Positions 28,081 through 37,066 of a DNA stretch of 64,000 nucleotides are shown here, in pieces; positions within the stretch are counted from its first letter, which is position 1, and each line of letters starts with the position of its first letter. The notes below the pieces were generated by a model. That model worked only from the letters and a program-made list of their open reading frames with translations, had not been told where the DNA came from and made no database searches. The stretch is taken from positions 1 through 64,000 of the forward strand of contig CALHAI010000005.1 of the NCBI GenBank assembly GCA_937934295.1, read 5' to 3'. The translations under genes and the position numbers were made by a program. The stretch is from an uncultured Blastocatellia bacterium (GTDB lineage Bacteria > Acidobacteriota > Blastocatellia > HR10).

Positions 28081-28548
28081 TCAGCCCTCAAGGAGGTGAA
28101 AATACAGAACGTCTCGCAACGATCCCTCGCGCTTCTCGCGGAAGATGGCTCGCACGCGTTGTCCGACGCGAATCTTACGCTCGTCGGCCTCGTCCAGAAA
28201 GTGATAGAGGCTCGTCGAAGCGCCATCCAATCGGATGAGGGCGAACCCGTAGGGGACGGGGCGTTGCTCCCCCGTCATCGGATCAATGAACGGGATGCGC
28301 ACGACAGTCCAGCCGACGATCGTCCCTTCCGGACCGACTTCGATCCATTCTTGCAGCTCGCGGTAGCAAATGCCACACACAGGACGCGGTGGAATATACA
28401 CGCGCCCGCACTCTGGACACCGCACACCCATGAACCGCGCATGATCGCGCAGCCCAGTGAAGAACCGCATCCCATACTGACCGACCGCATACTGATATTC
28501 GGTGTCCAGAAGGAAATCGATGCGCAGCGTCGGTGACTCCTCGCTCAT
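28081..28548 (-). CDS. DUF35 Zn-ribbon/OB-fold protein (second copy)
   Basis: This ~155-residue protein has CPECG and CGICY as the Zn ribbon (residues ~44-62) and an OB fold starting GTIVGWTVVRIPF. ATG 28548 overlaps the stop of the thiolase-like gene as ATGA, so the two are translationally coupled and probably form a complex like Ltp2 with its DUF35 partner. It is about 40 percent similar by eye to the downstream DUF35 protein, consistent with duplication. Confidence 0.9.
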   Translation of the reverse strand: MSEESPTLRIDFLLDTEYQYAVGQYGMRFFTGLRDHARFMGVRCPECGRVYIPPRPVCGICYRELQEWIEVGPEGTIVGWTVVRIPFIDPMTGEQRPVPYGFALIRLDGASTSLYHFLDEADERKIRVGQRVRAIFREKREGSLRDVLYFHLLEG

Positions 28549-29708
28549 GGTCTCTCCCGACTCAGGATGATGACATCGGTCCACGCATTCCCCCCATAGC
28601 CCGTCGCCAGCGCCGTCCGCGCTCCCTCGACTTGACGTCCTCCAGCTTTCCCCATGATTTGCAAGGCCGCCTCAGCGACGCGAATGAGCGCCGTCGCCCC
28701 AATGGGATTCGTGGACATGACGCCCCCGGATGGATTCACCGGCAACTCTCCGGTCAATGCCGTCACGCCCGCATCAATGAGCTTCCCCCCCTCGCCTCGG
28801 TCGCAAAATCCGAGATTCTCGTACATGGCCAACTCGGCGAAGGAGGCGACCTCGTAGATCTCGGCGACATCGAGCTCCTTACGCGGATTCGTGATCCCTG
28901 CGGCTTGATAGGCCCGACGCGACGCCGCGACCAAACTCCGCATCTCGGCCAGGCGCTTCGGACTATCCCCCATGTATTGTTGCTCGTGGGCTGTCGCCAC
29001 GGCCCGGACCCATGCCGGTCGTGGGGCCAGTTTCTGCGCCTTCGACTCCTCGGCGAAGATGACCGCCACCGCTCCATCCGACTGCGGACACATATCGAGC
29101 CGCTTCACCGGATAAGCGAGCATCTCCGACTTCAGGACATCCTCGACCGTAATGTCGGGCATCTGCAGATGAGCGTATTCGTTGAGGCAAGCGTTGCGCC
29201 GCGCTTTGACGGCCGCCTTCGCCGCCTGCTCTTCGGTCACGCCACTCTCGTGCATGTAAGTCGTCGCCATGACAGCAAAATTGCCGATAGCGCCGGCCAT
29301 GACCGAACGCTCCCAGACGGGGTCCCCGACGGTCGTGATAGCTGTCTGCGTGTGTCCCTCGGATTGTTTCTCAAATCCGATCGCCATCACCACGTCGTAG
29401 ATGCCACTGGCGACATAGTAGTACGCCGCGATGGCCGTCGTCGTCCCTACCGTCCCACCCGTATTGAACTTCACCGAGGGCTTCATGTATCCCCCCCATC
29501 CTTCGACCGCCCACAGCTCCGGAAAGAGAAATCCCTCAAACGGCTCCATGTTGCCGAGCAGCACGGCGTCGATGTCCCGCATCCTCAGATCGGCGTCTTG
29601 CAATGCGCGAGTGACGGCTTCAGTGATCAGCTCGCGAATGTTAACATCAAGCCGTCGTGCGGCGTGCTTGGTCTGCCCCGTGGCGATGATGGCGACGCGT
29701 CGCGGCAT
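28545..29708 (-). CDS. Thiolase-like protein lacking nucleophilic Cys (Ltp/aldolase-like)
   Basis: This 387-residue protein has the thiolase fold, but the nucleophile segment reads FNTGGTVGTTTA with no Cys, and the usual GHPxGATG is TNPIGATA with Asn for His. It therefore cannot be an ordinary thiolase. It resembles Ltp2-type proteins, which with a DUF35 partner catalyse retro-aldol cleavage in steroid side-chain degradation. EIYEVASFAELAMYENLGF holds a Tyr at a possibly catalytic spot. It overlaps a DUF35 gene and sits six bases after a second Cys-less paralogue. Confidence 0.85.
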   Translation of the reverse strand: MPRRVAIIATGQTKHAARRLDVNIRELITEAVTRALQDADLRMRDIDAVLLGNMEPFEGFLFPELWAVEGWGGYMKPSVKFNTGGTVGTTTAIAAYYYVASGIYDVVMAIGFEKQSEGHTQTAITTVGDPVWERSVMAGAIGNFAVMATTYMHESGVTEEQAAKAAVKARRNACLNEYAHLQMPDITVEDVLKSEMLAYPVKRLDMCPQSDGAVAVIFAEESKAQKLAPRPAWVRAVATAHEQQYMGDSPKRLAEMRSLVAASRRAYQAAGITNPRKELDVAEIYEVASFAELAMYENLGFCDRGEGGKLIDAGVTALTGELPVNPSGGVMSTNPIGATALIRVAEAALQIMGKAGGRQVEGARTALATGYGGNAWTDVIILSRERP

Positions 29709-29714
29709 ATGATT

Positions 29715-30833
29715 TCACGCTCGTCTTAAGATCACGACCGTTTGATTCTGCCCGCAGATGCCCCCTGCGCCATGCGCTAGAGCCGTGCGCGCGCCAAGGA
29801 CTTGACGCTCTCCCGCCTCCCCCCGCAACTGCCAATAGGCCTCGACGACGCGCACGAGCCCACTGACGGTTGGCGGATTTCCACAGAGAGGGCCACCGGA
29901 TGGATTGATAAATGGCGCACGGTCTTGCGTGATGAATTCCACCGGCGAGGTGTGGAGGCCGAGCGCCTCAATGGCCATCAGTTCTTCATGCGCATACCGC
30001 GCCGAGAGCTCAACGACATCGATCTCGCGAGCGGGATCGCTGATGCCCGCCATCGCATAGGCCCGTCGCGCGGCTTCCTGAAGCGCCCGCGCCTCGGCCA
30101 GGTCGCGCTCCGTCCAATATGCATCGGTGCAATTCCCGATGCCGACGATATACACCGGACGGTCGGTGAGCTGGCACGCTCGCCATTCGCTCGCTAAGAG
30201 TACAGCGCACGCGCCATCCGAACGTGGCGCGGCCTCCAGCTCGTGGATGGGATCGGCCAGAATAGGCGAAGCCAGCACATCCTCGACGGTGAATGCTCCA
30301 GCTCGCTGGGCATACGGATTCTTGAGCGCCTGACAATGCGCTTTCGCAGCGACGAACGCCACGTCCTCCGGCCTCACCCCTCGCCTCCGGCAATAACGGC
30401 GCGCCTGTAACGCGGCAGCTATCAGTTCCTCCAACCCCAGCGGACGCTGGAGAAAGGGATCGAACATAAGGCCCGTGATCGCCGACGGCTGTCCTTCGGA
30501 TTCCTTGCAGTGAGCGACGACGAGCGTCAGATCGAACTCCCCGGAGAGAATGCGGGCAGCCCCATAGAGGAGCGCTTGCAGCCCATCGGCGGCCACCTTC
30601 GCCTCGGATTTCAAGTACGCGCCCACGACCTCATTGATAGCCATGCTGGAGATGGTCTTCCCATCATAGGCGTCTTGCGAAGCCGTCACCATGCTCTCGA
30701 TCTCGCGCATCGAGATGCCCGTACGATCGAGAAGCTCTCGAACGACTCCATAGACCAGCTCGTTGTACGCGAGCGAGGCCTTTCGAGCTTCAAACCGCGT
30801 CTGCGCCGCCCCGATGATCGCCACCCGCCTCAT
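29715..30833 (-). CDS. Thiolase-like protein lacking nucleophilic Cys (second copy)
   Basis: This ~372-residue thiolase-fold protein reads SEAKVAADGLQALLYGAAR at the nucleophile region, again without Cys, and PLCGNPPTVSGL where thiolases have GHPxGxTG. Both catalytic residues are lost. It probably works with one of the two adjacent DUF35 proteins or as a heteromer with the neighbouring thiolase-like protein. ATG 30833 overlaps the crotonase stop as ATGA and has GGAAGGGG upstream. Confidence 0.85.
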   Translation of the reverse strand: MRRVAIIGAAQTRFEARKASLAYNELVYGVVRELLDRTGISMREIESMVTASQDAYDGKTISSMAINEVVGAYLKSEAKVAADGLQALLYGAARILSGEFDLTLVVAHCKESEGQPSAITGLMFDPFLQRPLGLEELIAAALQARRYCRRRGVRPEDVAFVAAKAHCQALKNPYAQRAGAFTVEDVLASPILADPIHELEAAPRSDGACAVLLASEWRACQLTDRPVYIVGIGNCTDAYWTERDLAEARALQEAARRAYAMAGISDPAREIDVVELSARYAHEELMAIEALGLHTSPVEFITQDRAPFINPSGGPLCGNPPTVSGLVRVVEAYWQLRGEAGERQVLGARTALAHGAGGICGQNQTVVILRRA

Positions 30834-31621
30834 CGCCCCTTCCACCGCGGAGAGCGTTTTTCAAGGAAAGCAGCGATCCCTTCCCGCGCGTCCTCGGAGA
30901 GGAGCGCGTGTAAGCAATATCGCGTCTCGATCGCCAACCCTTCCGCCAACGTCACTCCCGCTGACTCGACCAAACAGCGCTTGATCGCGCGCATCGCCAC
31001 AGGAGCTTGAGCCGCCAAACGATGCGCGAACGCGCGCGCTTCTTCTCGCGTGTGCTCAGGGGCGCACGCCCGCGTGATCAGCCCGATGGCTTCCGCTCGC
31101 TCGGCATCCAGCAGCTCCCCAGTCATAATCAGTTCCGCCGCGCGCATGCGGCCGATCAATCGCGGGAGCCGTTGCGTCCCACCTCCCCCGGGGAGAATAC
31201 CCAACTTAATCTCCGGCAGCCCAATGCGGGGCGCTCCTTGGGACATGAAGCGAAAGTCCAACGCCAGCGCCAGCTCGCATCCGCCGCCCAACGCATGCCC
31301 GGTGATGGCCGCGATGGTCGGCTTGGAGAGACGCTCGAGGCGATTGAACGCCGCATGCACCAACTCGATCTTCCGCTCAAGCGGCTCTCGCTCGAACTGA
31401 TACTCGGCCATCTGCGCGATGTCTGCGCCAGCGATGAAGACGTTCTCCACACCGCTCGCGAAGACGATGGCGCGCACTTCTTCATCGTCTTCCAATTCCT
31501 CGCTCACCCGAATGAGCTCTTCGTATAACTCCGGATCCAGTGTGTTCACCGGCGGCTTGCACACGATCACCTCAGCCACGCCATCGGCTCGGACGATCGT
31601 CAGGAAGCGATAGTCGGACAT
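30830..31621 (-). CDS. Enoyl-CoA hydratase (crotonase family)
   Basis: This ~263-residue protein has both catalytic glutamates expected of a hydratase: GHALGGGCELALALD and LPEIKLGILPGGGGTQRLPR. It should hydrate the double bond made by the acyl-CoA dehydrogenases, giving the 3-hydroxyacyl-CoA that the thiolase-like/DUF35 proteins could cleave by retro-aldol chemistry. ATG 31621 has GAGGAG six bases upstream. It lies four bases before the amidohydrolase stop. Confidence 0.93.
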   Translation of the reverse strand: MSDYRFLTIVRADGVAEVIVCKPPVNTLDPELYEELIRVSEELEDDEEVRAIVFASGVENVFIAGADIAQMAEYQFEREPLERKIELVHAAFNRLERLSKPTIAAITGHALGGGCELALALDFRFMSQGAPRIGLPEIKLGILPGGGGTQRLPRLIGRMRAAELIMTGELLDAERAEAIGLITRACAPEHTREEARAFAHRLAAQAPVAMRAIKRCLVESAGVTLAEGLAIETRYCLHALLSEDAREGIAAFLEKRSPRWKGR

Positions 31622-31624
31622 CAC

Positions 31625-32479
31625 TCACTCCTCGAACTGGAAGACCTTCACGGCCGTCTCGCGCAACAAGGCCCGTTTGGCTTCCGGCTTCAACCCGAGC
31701 TGCTCGATCTGCGTGAGACTCTCCTCATGCAGGATGAGCGGATAGTCCGTCCCCCACATGACTTTCCCAATGCCCCGCGAATTCATGAAATGAACGAGCG
31801 ATTTGTCCCAATACTTGGGCGCATGCCCGCTGACGGCGATGTACACGTTCGGATGCTTCCACGCCAGGGCGATCAATTCCTCAACCCACGGCCACCCAGT
31901 ATGGGCGGCAACCAGACGAAGCTCAGGGAAATAAAGGGCGACGTCGTCGAGCAGGATCGGACGCCCGCAAGCGCTCGGCATGAACTCGGCCGAATGGCCG
32001 GTCTGAATCACGATTGGGATGTCCAGCTCCGCGCACTTGGCGTAGAAGGGGTACCATTCGGCGGCATTGAGCGGCAAGCCGAAACCGTAAGGATGAATAT
32101 GGGCGCCCCGAAACCCATATTCTCGAACGGCATGCTCGAGCCGACGCACACCCGCCATGCGCTCAAAGGGGTTGATGCCCGCCAGCCCCACGATCCGATC
32201 CGGATACGCTTGAACCAATGTGGCGATCTCCTCGTAGGGGAAGTCCGCCCCCATCCTGTTCTTTCGATAGAACGCCTGCTTGAGCGCGGGGATGCACACT
32301 TTCTCGATGCCGAGCCGATCCATCATGGCGATAAATTCGTGGGGCTCGTAGCCCTTCATGTTCGCGGTGCGCCCCCACCGAATCCCCATCATGAAGTAGA
32401 CCTCCTCGTTGTCGAGAAAGAGATGCTTGATCCCCGCTGGCGTGAACGGATTACACCAAACGTCAATGGCCCCCTTCAT
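31625..32479 (-). CDS. Amidohydrolase-2 family TIM-barrel protein
   Basis: This 284-residue protein belongs to the amidohydrolase-2 (ACMSD-like) family. HIHPYGFG, TGHSAEF, AHTGWPWVEE and GTDYPL line the barrel. The N-terminal metal-binding HxH is replaced: it starts GAIDVWCNPF, as in some family members that lack the first His pair. A decarboxylase, hydratase or lactonase on a pathway intermediate is plausible. It overlaps the VOC gene by four bases. Confidence 0.85.
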   Translation of the reverse strand: MKGAIDVWCNPFTPAGIKHLFLDNEEVYFMMGIRWGRTANMKGYEPHEFIAMMDRLGIEKVCIPALKQAFYRKNRMGADFPYEEIATLVQAYPDRIVGLAGINPFERMAGVRRLEHAVREYGFRGAHIHPYGFGLPLNAAEWYPFYAKCAELDIPIVIQTGHSAEFMPSACGRPILLDDVALYFPELRLVAAHTGWPWVEELIALAWKHPNVYIAVSGHAPKYWDKSLVHFMNSRGIGKVMWGTDYPLILHEESLTQIEQLGLKPEAKRALLRETAVKVFQFEE

Positions 32480-32907
32480 GCGCTTCCCTCCTCCGCGCGT
32501 TCGTCCGGCTCCTCCGCCAACTCGATGAGGATCTCTCCCTGCGTCCCCAGGTTCAGGAATGCGATCTTCCGCCCGTGCAGCCCCGCCCGCGGTCGCGGAT
32601 CGAGAATGCGCGCCCCCAACTCCCGAAGGCGTGCCAGTTCAGCCTCCAGGTCTCGAACGTGGAAGGAGATATGATGCATGCCCTCGCCGCGCTCTGCGAG
32701 CAAGCGGCCGACCTTCGTATCCCCCTCCTTGGCACTAAGCAGTTCCAAGTGAACGCCACCGATCTCAAGCACAGCAACCTCGGTCCCCGATTCCGGCAGG
32801 AAGCTCCGTTCCCGCAGCGTCGCGCCCAGCAATCGCTGAAATCGCTCGATGCTCTCCTCGACGTCCGCGACCAGAAGCGCGATATGATTCAATCCGCCAA
32901 TCACCAC
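32476..32907 (-). CDS. Methylmalonyl-CoA-epimerase-like VOC protein
   Basis: This ~143-residue protein matches methylmalonyl-CoA epimerase in length and pattern: LNHIALLVADVEESI, GEGMHHISFHVRDLEAEL, HGRKIAFLN and GEILIEL. The two His and the Glu residues are the metal ligands. It starts with GTG 32907 or 32904 behind AAGGAGG. It is the first gene after an operator/promoter, so it opens the 21-33 kb operon. It may epimerise a branched acyl-CoA made in this pathway. Confidence 0.88.
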   Translation of the reverse strand: MVIGGLNHIALLVADVEESIERFQRLLGATLRERSFLPESGTEVAVLEIGGVHLELLSAKEGDTKVGRLLAERGEGMHHISFHVRDLEAELARLRELGARILDPRPRAGLHGRKIAFLNLGTQGEILIELAEEPDERAEEGSA

Positions 32908-32917
32908 CGCCTCCTTC

Positions 32918-32939
32918 TTACCAAACGCTCGTTTGATAA
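32918..32939. promoter_or_regulatory. Palindromic operator, site 1
   Basis: TTACCAAACGC followed by TCGTTTGATAA is an imperfect palindrome, with 18 of 22 positions symmetric. It matches the other two sites at 51872 and 54069 almost base for base. It lies between the promoter and the ribosome-binding site of the 32907 gene, where a bound repressor would block initiation. The core fits CNAACGNNCGTTNG, the motif I recall for the TetR-type regulator PaaR of Thermus. Confidence 0.85.
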
Positions 32940-32945
32940 CCGTCC

Positions 32946-32975
32946 AGTGTGTTCGATAAGTGGGCCTTTTGTCAA
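32946..32975 (-). promoter_or_regulatory. Putative sigma70 promoter for the 21-33 kb operon
   Basis: A perfect TTGACA (minus strand, 32970-32975) is followed after 18 bases by a poor -10, CACACT. The -35 lies 30 bases from the operator, the same distance as at the 54 kb promoter. Confidence 0.55.
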
Positions 32976-32976
32976 A

Positions 32977-33528
32977 TCAATCGCTTCCCGCGCGCGAGGG
33001 ATCGGTTTGGCATGCGAAGGCGATGCGGAACACGGTGTTGAACTTCTGGAATCCTGTGACGAGGGCGAAATACATGCCCACCTCCACGAGCTCCTCATCG
33101 GTCAACTCTCGCTTCAGCTCCTCGAGCACCGTCTCTTCCAGCATGGCCTCCGACCGATGCGCCATCAATTCGGCCATGCGCAGGATGGCACGCTCGCGCG
33201 GCGTGAACGGCCCCTGTTCGGGATCGTCAACGCCCTTGACCTTCTCCTCGGGAATGCCATTTCGCCTGGCCCAGGCGAGGTTCGCCGCCTCTCAATATGC
33301 GCATCCATTCAACCGCGCCAAGCGCAGGCGTGCTAATTCCTTGATCTCGGACTCAACGCGACCGGTGAGTAGCGCGAGATAAAGCTCATGAAAGGCCCGA
33401 AAGGCTTCAGGCCGATGGGCGATAACGCGGGCGAAGGTCGTATCGCCGATCCATGCCTCATACATGGCCACCAGGTGTTGGAGATCTTGGGGAAGATCGC
33501 TCGTCCTCTTCAGCTCGACGATCGGCAT
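32977..33528 (-). CDS. AhpD/carboxymuconolactone-decarboxylase family, probable selenoprotein
   Basis: This is a 183-residue AhpD-like protein if the in-frame UGA at 33292-33294 is read as selenocysteine (residue 79). AhpD-family proteins carry E-x11-C-x2-C; here the Glu, 11 residues and C76 are followed by A-Y-UGA, exactly where the second Cys belongs. The frame stays open for 105 more codons of coherent family sequence (ERAILRMAELM, TDEELVEVGMYFALVTGFQ). The fourth residue after U is Asn rather than His. ATG 33528 has AGGAGG six bases upstream. A CxxU site would act as a thiol/selenol peroxidase or disulfide reductase. It lies between a TonB receptor and the operator of the next operon. If the UGA were a stop, only an 78-residue fragment would be made. 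Confidence 0.85.
33262..33278 (-). promoter_or_regulatory. Putative bacterial SECIS hairpin
   Basis: Beginning 13 bases after the UGA, the mRNA can form a perfect seven-base-pair stem UCGCCUG/CAGGCGA with the loop GGC. UGA-to-loop distance is 20 bases and the loop starts with two G, both within the described range for bacterial SECIS elements. Competing hairpins (for example GGCGA/UCGCC) exist, so folding should be computed. Confidence 0.6.
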
Positions 33529-33567
33529 CTCCGTCCTCCTATAGTGCGCCCACAAAGGAGCGCTGGT

Positions 33568-36504
33568 TCAAAACGTGAATCTCAGGGCGAGTTGCGTCTT
33601 GAAGGCGTCGCCGACGGCGCGCGGCATATTGAAAGTGGCAATCGGGGGTTGCGCCAGCGTCGGCCGTCCCCACACAGTGAAGAGGTCGGTGATATTCACC
33701 CGGTTGAAGAGATTGTAGAATTCGACGATGGCTTCCAGGCTATAGCGCTCGGCCATCCGGAAGCGCCGCACCAGACGCAGATCCAACGCCACGAAATCAT
33801 CTCCTCGATGGGTATTCCGTCCGAGTGTGTCCGGCCGATCCGTGACGGCGTTGAGGTCTCGATTCACATCTGAGCCCGCTGTCACATTGAAATACCGAGG
33901 GCTCTGGGCCGTCGCGATCACATGCGCGCCGAACCCTCTCAGGATGGGGAGCTGTGAAGGCGCTTCCACACTCAGCGTCAGGATGAAGCGATGCTTGGCG
34001 TGTTCCGCCGAGAGTCCTCGATCCAACCGCGTATTGTACGGATCCTCGGGCGTGATGAATGTGCTATTGCCTGCCCCATTGTCGATTGCGCGCGAGAAGA
34101 CGTAGTTGGCCGTGAGCCCGAAGTGGCGCGCGAACGCCCGACGCACGGTGAGCGTTCCCGCGTGATAGATCGAGTATCCGATAGGCTGCCCGATATAGGT
34201 TACGCCAAAGCGCGTGTCGTAAAGTCGCCCTTGATAGTCGTTCTTCCCGTTGGGGAGGCGGGAGATGGCCGGCCGTAGGTTGTGATTGATCAAGAGCGGC
34301 AGCTTGAACGAGCGCAATCCCGAATAACCGACGGTCACCGCCCAGGACGAGGAGAGCTGTCGCTCGAGCTCCAAGCTCCACTGTAGGGCATACGGATTGG
34401 GAATATCTGGGGCCGAGATGACGACGAATTGCGGCGATGGCCCAGTGGGAATCGTCCCGCGCCGCACGTAGTCGAGGAAAGCCGCCGTCGCCGCATCCGT
34501 TCCCGTGATGATGAGAGGGACGACCGTGTTCGGCAGAGGCCTATATCGCTGAACGAAGGGATTCGCCCGCACGTATTCCTCGTTGAAGTTCGGGAAATTG
34601 GATCCGTGCACGAATCCGTCAATGAGCAAATACGGATGGTAGCGATCGGAGACGAAGATCCCGTAGCCGCCGCGGATCACCGTCAGGCGGAGCTGTCCGA
34701 AGGAATACGCGAATCCCACGCGGGGCTGGAAATTATTGTGATCCCCTTCGGTGAGCGTCGTGATCCCGCGAATCCGCTCGACGTCGTATCGAACTCCATA
34801 GGTGAACATCAGGTTCCGGCGTGCTTGCCACTGGTCTTGCACGAACCACCCGAACTGATCCGCGTCCATGAACAGACGAAGCCGATACTGTTCCGGATGA
34901 ATGCGGATTTGAAGGACGAGCGGCCCGTTGGGAGCCGTAAAGGCGGCGAGGCCGGGAATGATGGCCAACGAGCCGGGCGTGACGTGGTTCATGACAGCTG
35001 TCCGCAGGAACTCGATGCCGAACCTCACGTGATGAGCGCCGCGCAGATAACTCGCGTTGTGGAAGATGTGCCACCGCTTTTCATCGAGCCCTTGCTCATC
35101 AGCGGCCTCCACCCCGCTGGAGAACGCCCCAACGACGGCCAGTTCCACCATCGGCACTCCCGGTCGCGGTCGCAACTGGTAGGCGTGCTTGGCGAAGCCG
35201 AAACCCGTCACCGTGACAAAGCGCGGCGAGAAGGTGGAATTCAGCGTCAGGACCACCCCTTGATCCCGCAACGTGTGATGGCGCGCCGCCAGCGTCGTGA
35301 TCGGCTCTCCCGTCACCCCTGATGCCCCAATTCGATCGTTCCGACTCTCCAGGTCGTAGACGTTGTACCGCACCATCCCCATATGCTTCTCTCCCAGGGC
35401 GAAATCCGATCGCACCAAGAATTGATCCACATCTGACGTCTGCAACACATTTGGCGTCTCCAGCTCCGGATACCCAAGCCGCTGCAACACGGCGTTAATG
35501 GCTCCCAGATTCTGTAGATAGACGGCTGGGAATCGCGGCGCCTTCGCTTGTCGCTGCCCCTCGTAGTTGCCAAAGAGGAAGAACCGATCTCGCCGTAGGG
35601 GTCCGCCGATCGTCCCACCGAATTGTCCGCGCCGAAAGGCACTGAAGCCCGGCGTCGTCAAGAGGTCCACCTTGTCCAGCTTGTCGTTCCGCAAAAATCC
35701 ATATCCGCTCCCGTGCCACTCGTTCGTCCCCGAACGGGTGATCACATTGATGAGCCCTCCCATAGCATGCCCTTGCTCGACCGTGTACAAGCTGTTGACG
35801 ACCCGAAACTCTCGCACGGCTTCGAGCGAGTAGAAGGATTTCACCACATTGGCCGTCCACACATAGGCATCGGCTCCATCTATCGTCTGGTAATTGAATT
35901 GATAGCGCTGCCCGCTGAAACTGAACTGATTCTCCTTGTAGCGATCGCCCATGTACGCTCCCCGTCCGCTGGCCGCACTGGCCGGAACGACTTTGGGCGT
36001 GATGAGCGTCAACTGTACGAAATTGCGCGTGTTGATCGGCAAGGCATGCACCTGCCGTTCGTCCAGCACGTGCGTGATCTCCGTTCGCGTCGGCTCCACA
36101 AGCGGCGCTTGCGCCGTGATCTCCACCCTCTCCTCGACCGCTCCCACTTTCAATACGACATCCACTGTCGCCGCTTGCCCCACCGTCAAGACGACGGGGA
36201 TCACGCTAACGGTAAATCCTGGCGCTTCAACGCGCACCTCGTATTGTCCCGGCAGGAGCGAGATCACTCGATACCTCCCGCGCTCATCCGTCTCCACGCG
36301 TTGACCCGCTCCCGTATCGAGGTTCCGCACATGCACCTGCGCGCCTACGACGACATTCCCCGCCGGATCCGTCACTATGCCATTGATGCTCGCCATCGCC
36401 GGTATCTGCGCAGCGAAAGCTGCGGCTGCCAGGAGCACTAGGCTCCCAATCATCCCGCAGAGATGCGGGCGAAGATTCTTGCCGGGTTCAGACTTCCGAG
36501 GCAT
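33568..36504 (-). CDS. TonB-dependent receptor, Oar-like
   Basis: This 978-residue outer-membrane protein starts with a signal peptide (LVLLAAAAFAAQIPAMA, ~residues 22-38), then a carboxypeptidase-regulatory-like domain (INGIVTDPAGNVVVGAQV, ~39-125), a plug and a beta barrel ending in a C-terminal Phe (LALRFTF). It probably imports large or hydrophobic molecules with energy from TonB. It starts at ATG 36504 behind GGAGAGGAGAG and overlaps the DUF2889 gene by 17 bases. The setting in a catabolic cluster suggests that it takes up the pathway's substrate, which is inference. Confidence 0.9.
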   Translation of the reverse strand: MPRKSEPGKNLRPHLCGMIGSLVLLAAAAFAAQIPAMASINGIVTDPAGNVVVGAQVHVRNLDTGAGQRVETDERGRYRVISLLPGQYEVRVEAPGFTVSVIPVVLTVGQAATVDVVLKVGAVEERVEITAQAPLVEPTRTEITHVLDERQVHALPINTRNFVQLTLITPKVVPASAASGRGAYMGDRYKENQFSFSGQRYQFNYQTIDGADAYVWTANVVKSFYSLEAVREFRVVNSLYTVEQGHAMGGLINVITRSGTNEWHGSGYGFLRNDKLDKVDLLTTPGFSAFRRGQFGGTIGGPLRRDRFFLFGNYEGQRQAKAPRFPAVYLQNLGAINAVLQRLGYPELETPNVLQTSDVDQFLVRSDFALGEKHMGMVRYNVYDLESRNDRIGASGVTGEPITTLAARHHTLRDQGVVLTLNSTFSPRFVTVTGFGFAKHAYQLRPRPGVPMVELAVVGAFSSGVEAADEQGLDEKRWHIFHNASYLRGAHHVRFGIEFLRTAVMNHVTPGSLAIIPGLAAFTAPNGPLVLQIRIHPEQYRLRLFMDADQFGWFVQDQWQARRNLMFTYGVRYDVERIRGITTLTEGDHNNFQPRVGFAYSFGQLRLTVIRGGYGIFVSDRYHPYLLIDGFVHGSNFPNFNEEYVRANPFVQRYRPLPNTVVPLIITGTDAATAAFLDYVRRGTIPTGPSPQFVVISAPDIPNPYALQWSLELERQLSSSWAVTVGYSGLRSFKLPLLINHNLRPAISRLPNGKNDYQGRLYDTRFGVTYIGQPIGYSIYHAGTLTVRRAFARHFGLTANYVFSRAIDNGAGNSTFITPEDPYNTRLDRGLSAEHAKHRFILTLSVEAPSQLPILRGFGAHVIATAQSPRYFNVTAGSDVNRDLNAVTDRPDTLGRNTHRGDDFVALDLRLVRRFRMAERYSLEAIVEFYNLFNRVNITDLFTVWGRPTLAQPPIATFNMPRAVGDAFKTQLALRFTF

Positions 36505-37066
36505 CTCTCCTCTCCTCCTCTCTCCCCAGTGACCGGGGACGTGATGAAAATGAATTCGAGATGGGGCTTCCTATTGGCTCACGAACGTTTGGAAGCCCCA
36601 CCTCCAATTCATCTATGCGAAAGACTTGGCAGGTATTTTTGAGGAGCGACAACCAGCGCTGGCGATGCTCACGCTCGGAGAGTCCGCCCAAGCCCTCCTC
36701 ACTCATCCCCGTGCGCCGATCAATAAGATACGTCGCCGTGAATCGAACGGCGGATTGCGCGACCTCAACCAGATGCACGCAGCCGCTCGCTCCACCGAGT
36801 CGCTCGGTGATGTGTCGATTGATTCCCGGCCCGATGACCTCTCCTCCGAGGCGGATGACGTTCGCCAATGCCGGAAGGCATAGTGTGGGATAGGGTCGCT
36901 TGATCATCTCGGCACGCGCCTGAAGAATCCGCCCAGTCTCGACCTCGACGAGCAATTCGATATGAAAGCTGTGTTCGACATCCAGGAGCGATCCCTGCAC
37001 GCGTAGGGTTGGCCCACGCTCGTCGAAGATCTTCACGTTGACATTTCGCTCGAGGACCTTCGTCAT
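36488..37066 (-). CDS. DUF2889 domain protein
   Basis: This ~192-residue protein matches DUF2889: an N-terminal strand-rich part (VNVKIFDERGPTLRVQG), IKRPYPTLCLPA, IGPGINRHITERLGG, and GCVHLVEVAQSA. No signal peptide or membrane helix is seen. ATG 37066 overlaps the stop of the LLM oxidoreductase gene (ATGA), so it is translated with it. The family has no proven function known to me; its members often lie in acyl-CoA or steroid-like catabolic clusters, and a small-molecule-binding role is possible. Confidence 0.8.
   Translation of the reverse strand: MTKVLERNVNVKIFDERGPTLRVQGSLLDVEHSFHIELLVEVETGRILQARAEMIKRPYPTLCLPALANVIRLGGEVIGPGINRHITERLGGASGCVHLVEVAQSAVRFTATYLIDRRTGMSEEGLGGLSEREHRQRWLSLLKNTCQVFRIDELEVGLPNVREPIGSPISNSFSSRPRSLGREEERRDASEV

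Noticed and set aside
33292-33555. AhpD-like gene read as a truncated 87-residue protein or pseudogene
   Set aside because: The single stop is UGA exactly at the redox Cys position, with an open frame and a SECIS-like hairpin after it; random decay would not choose this codon.
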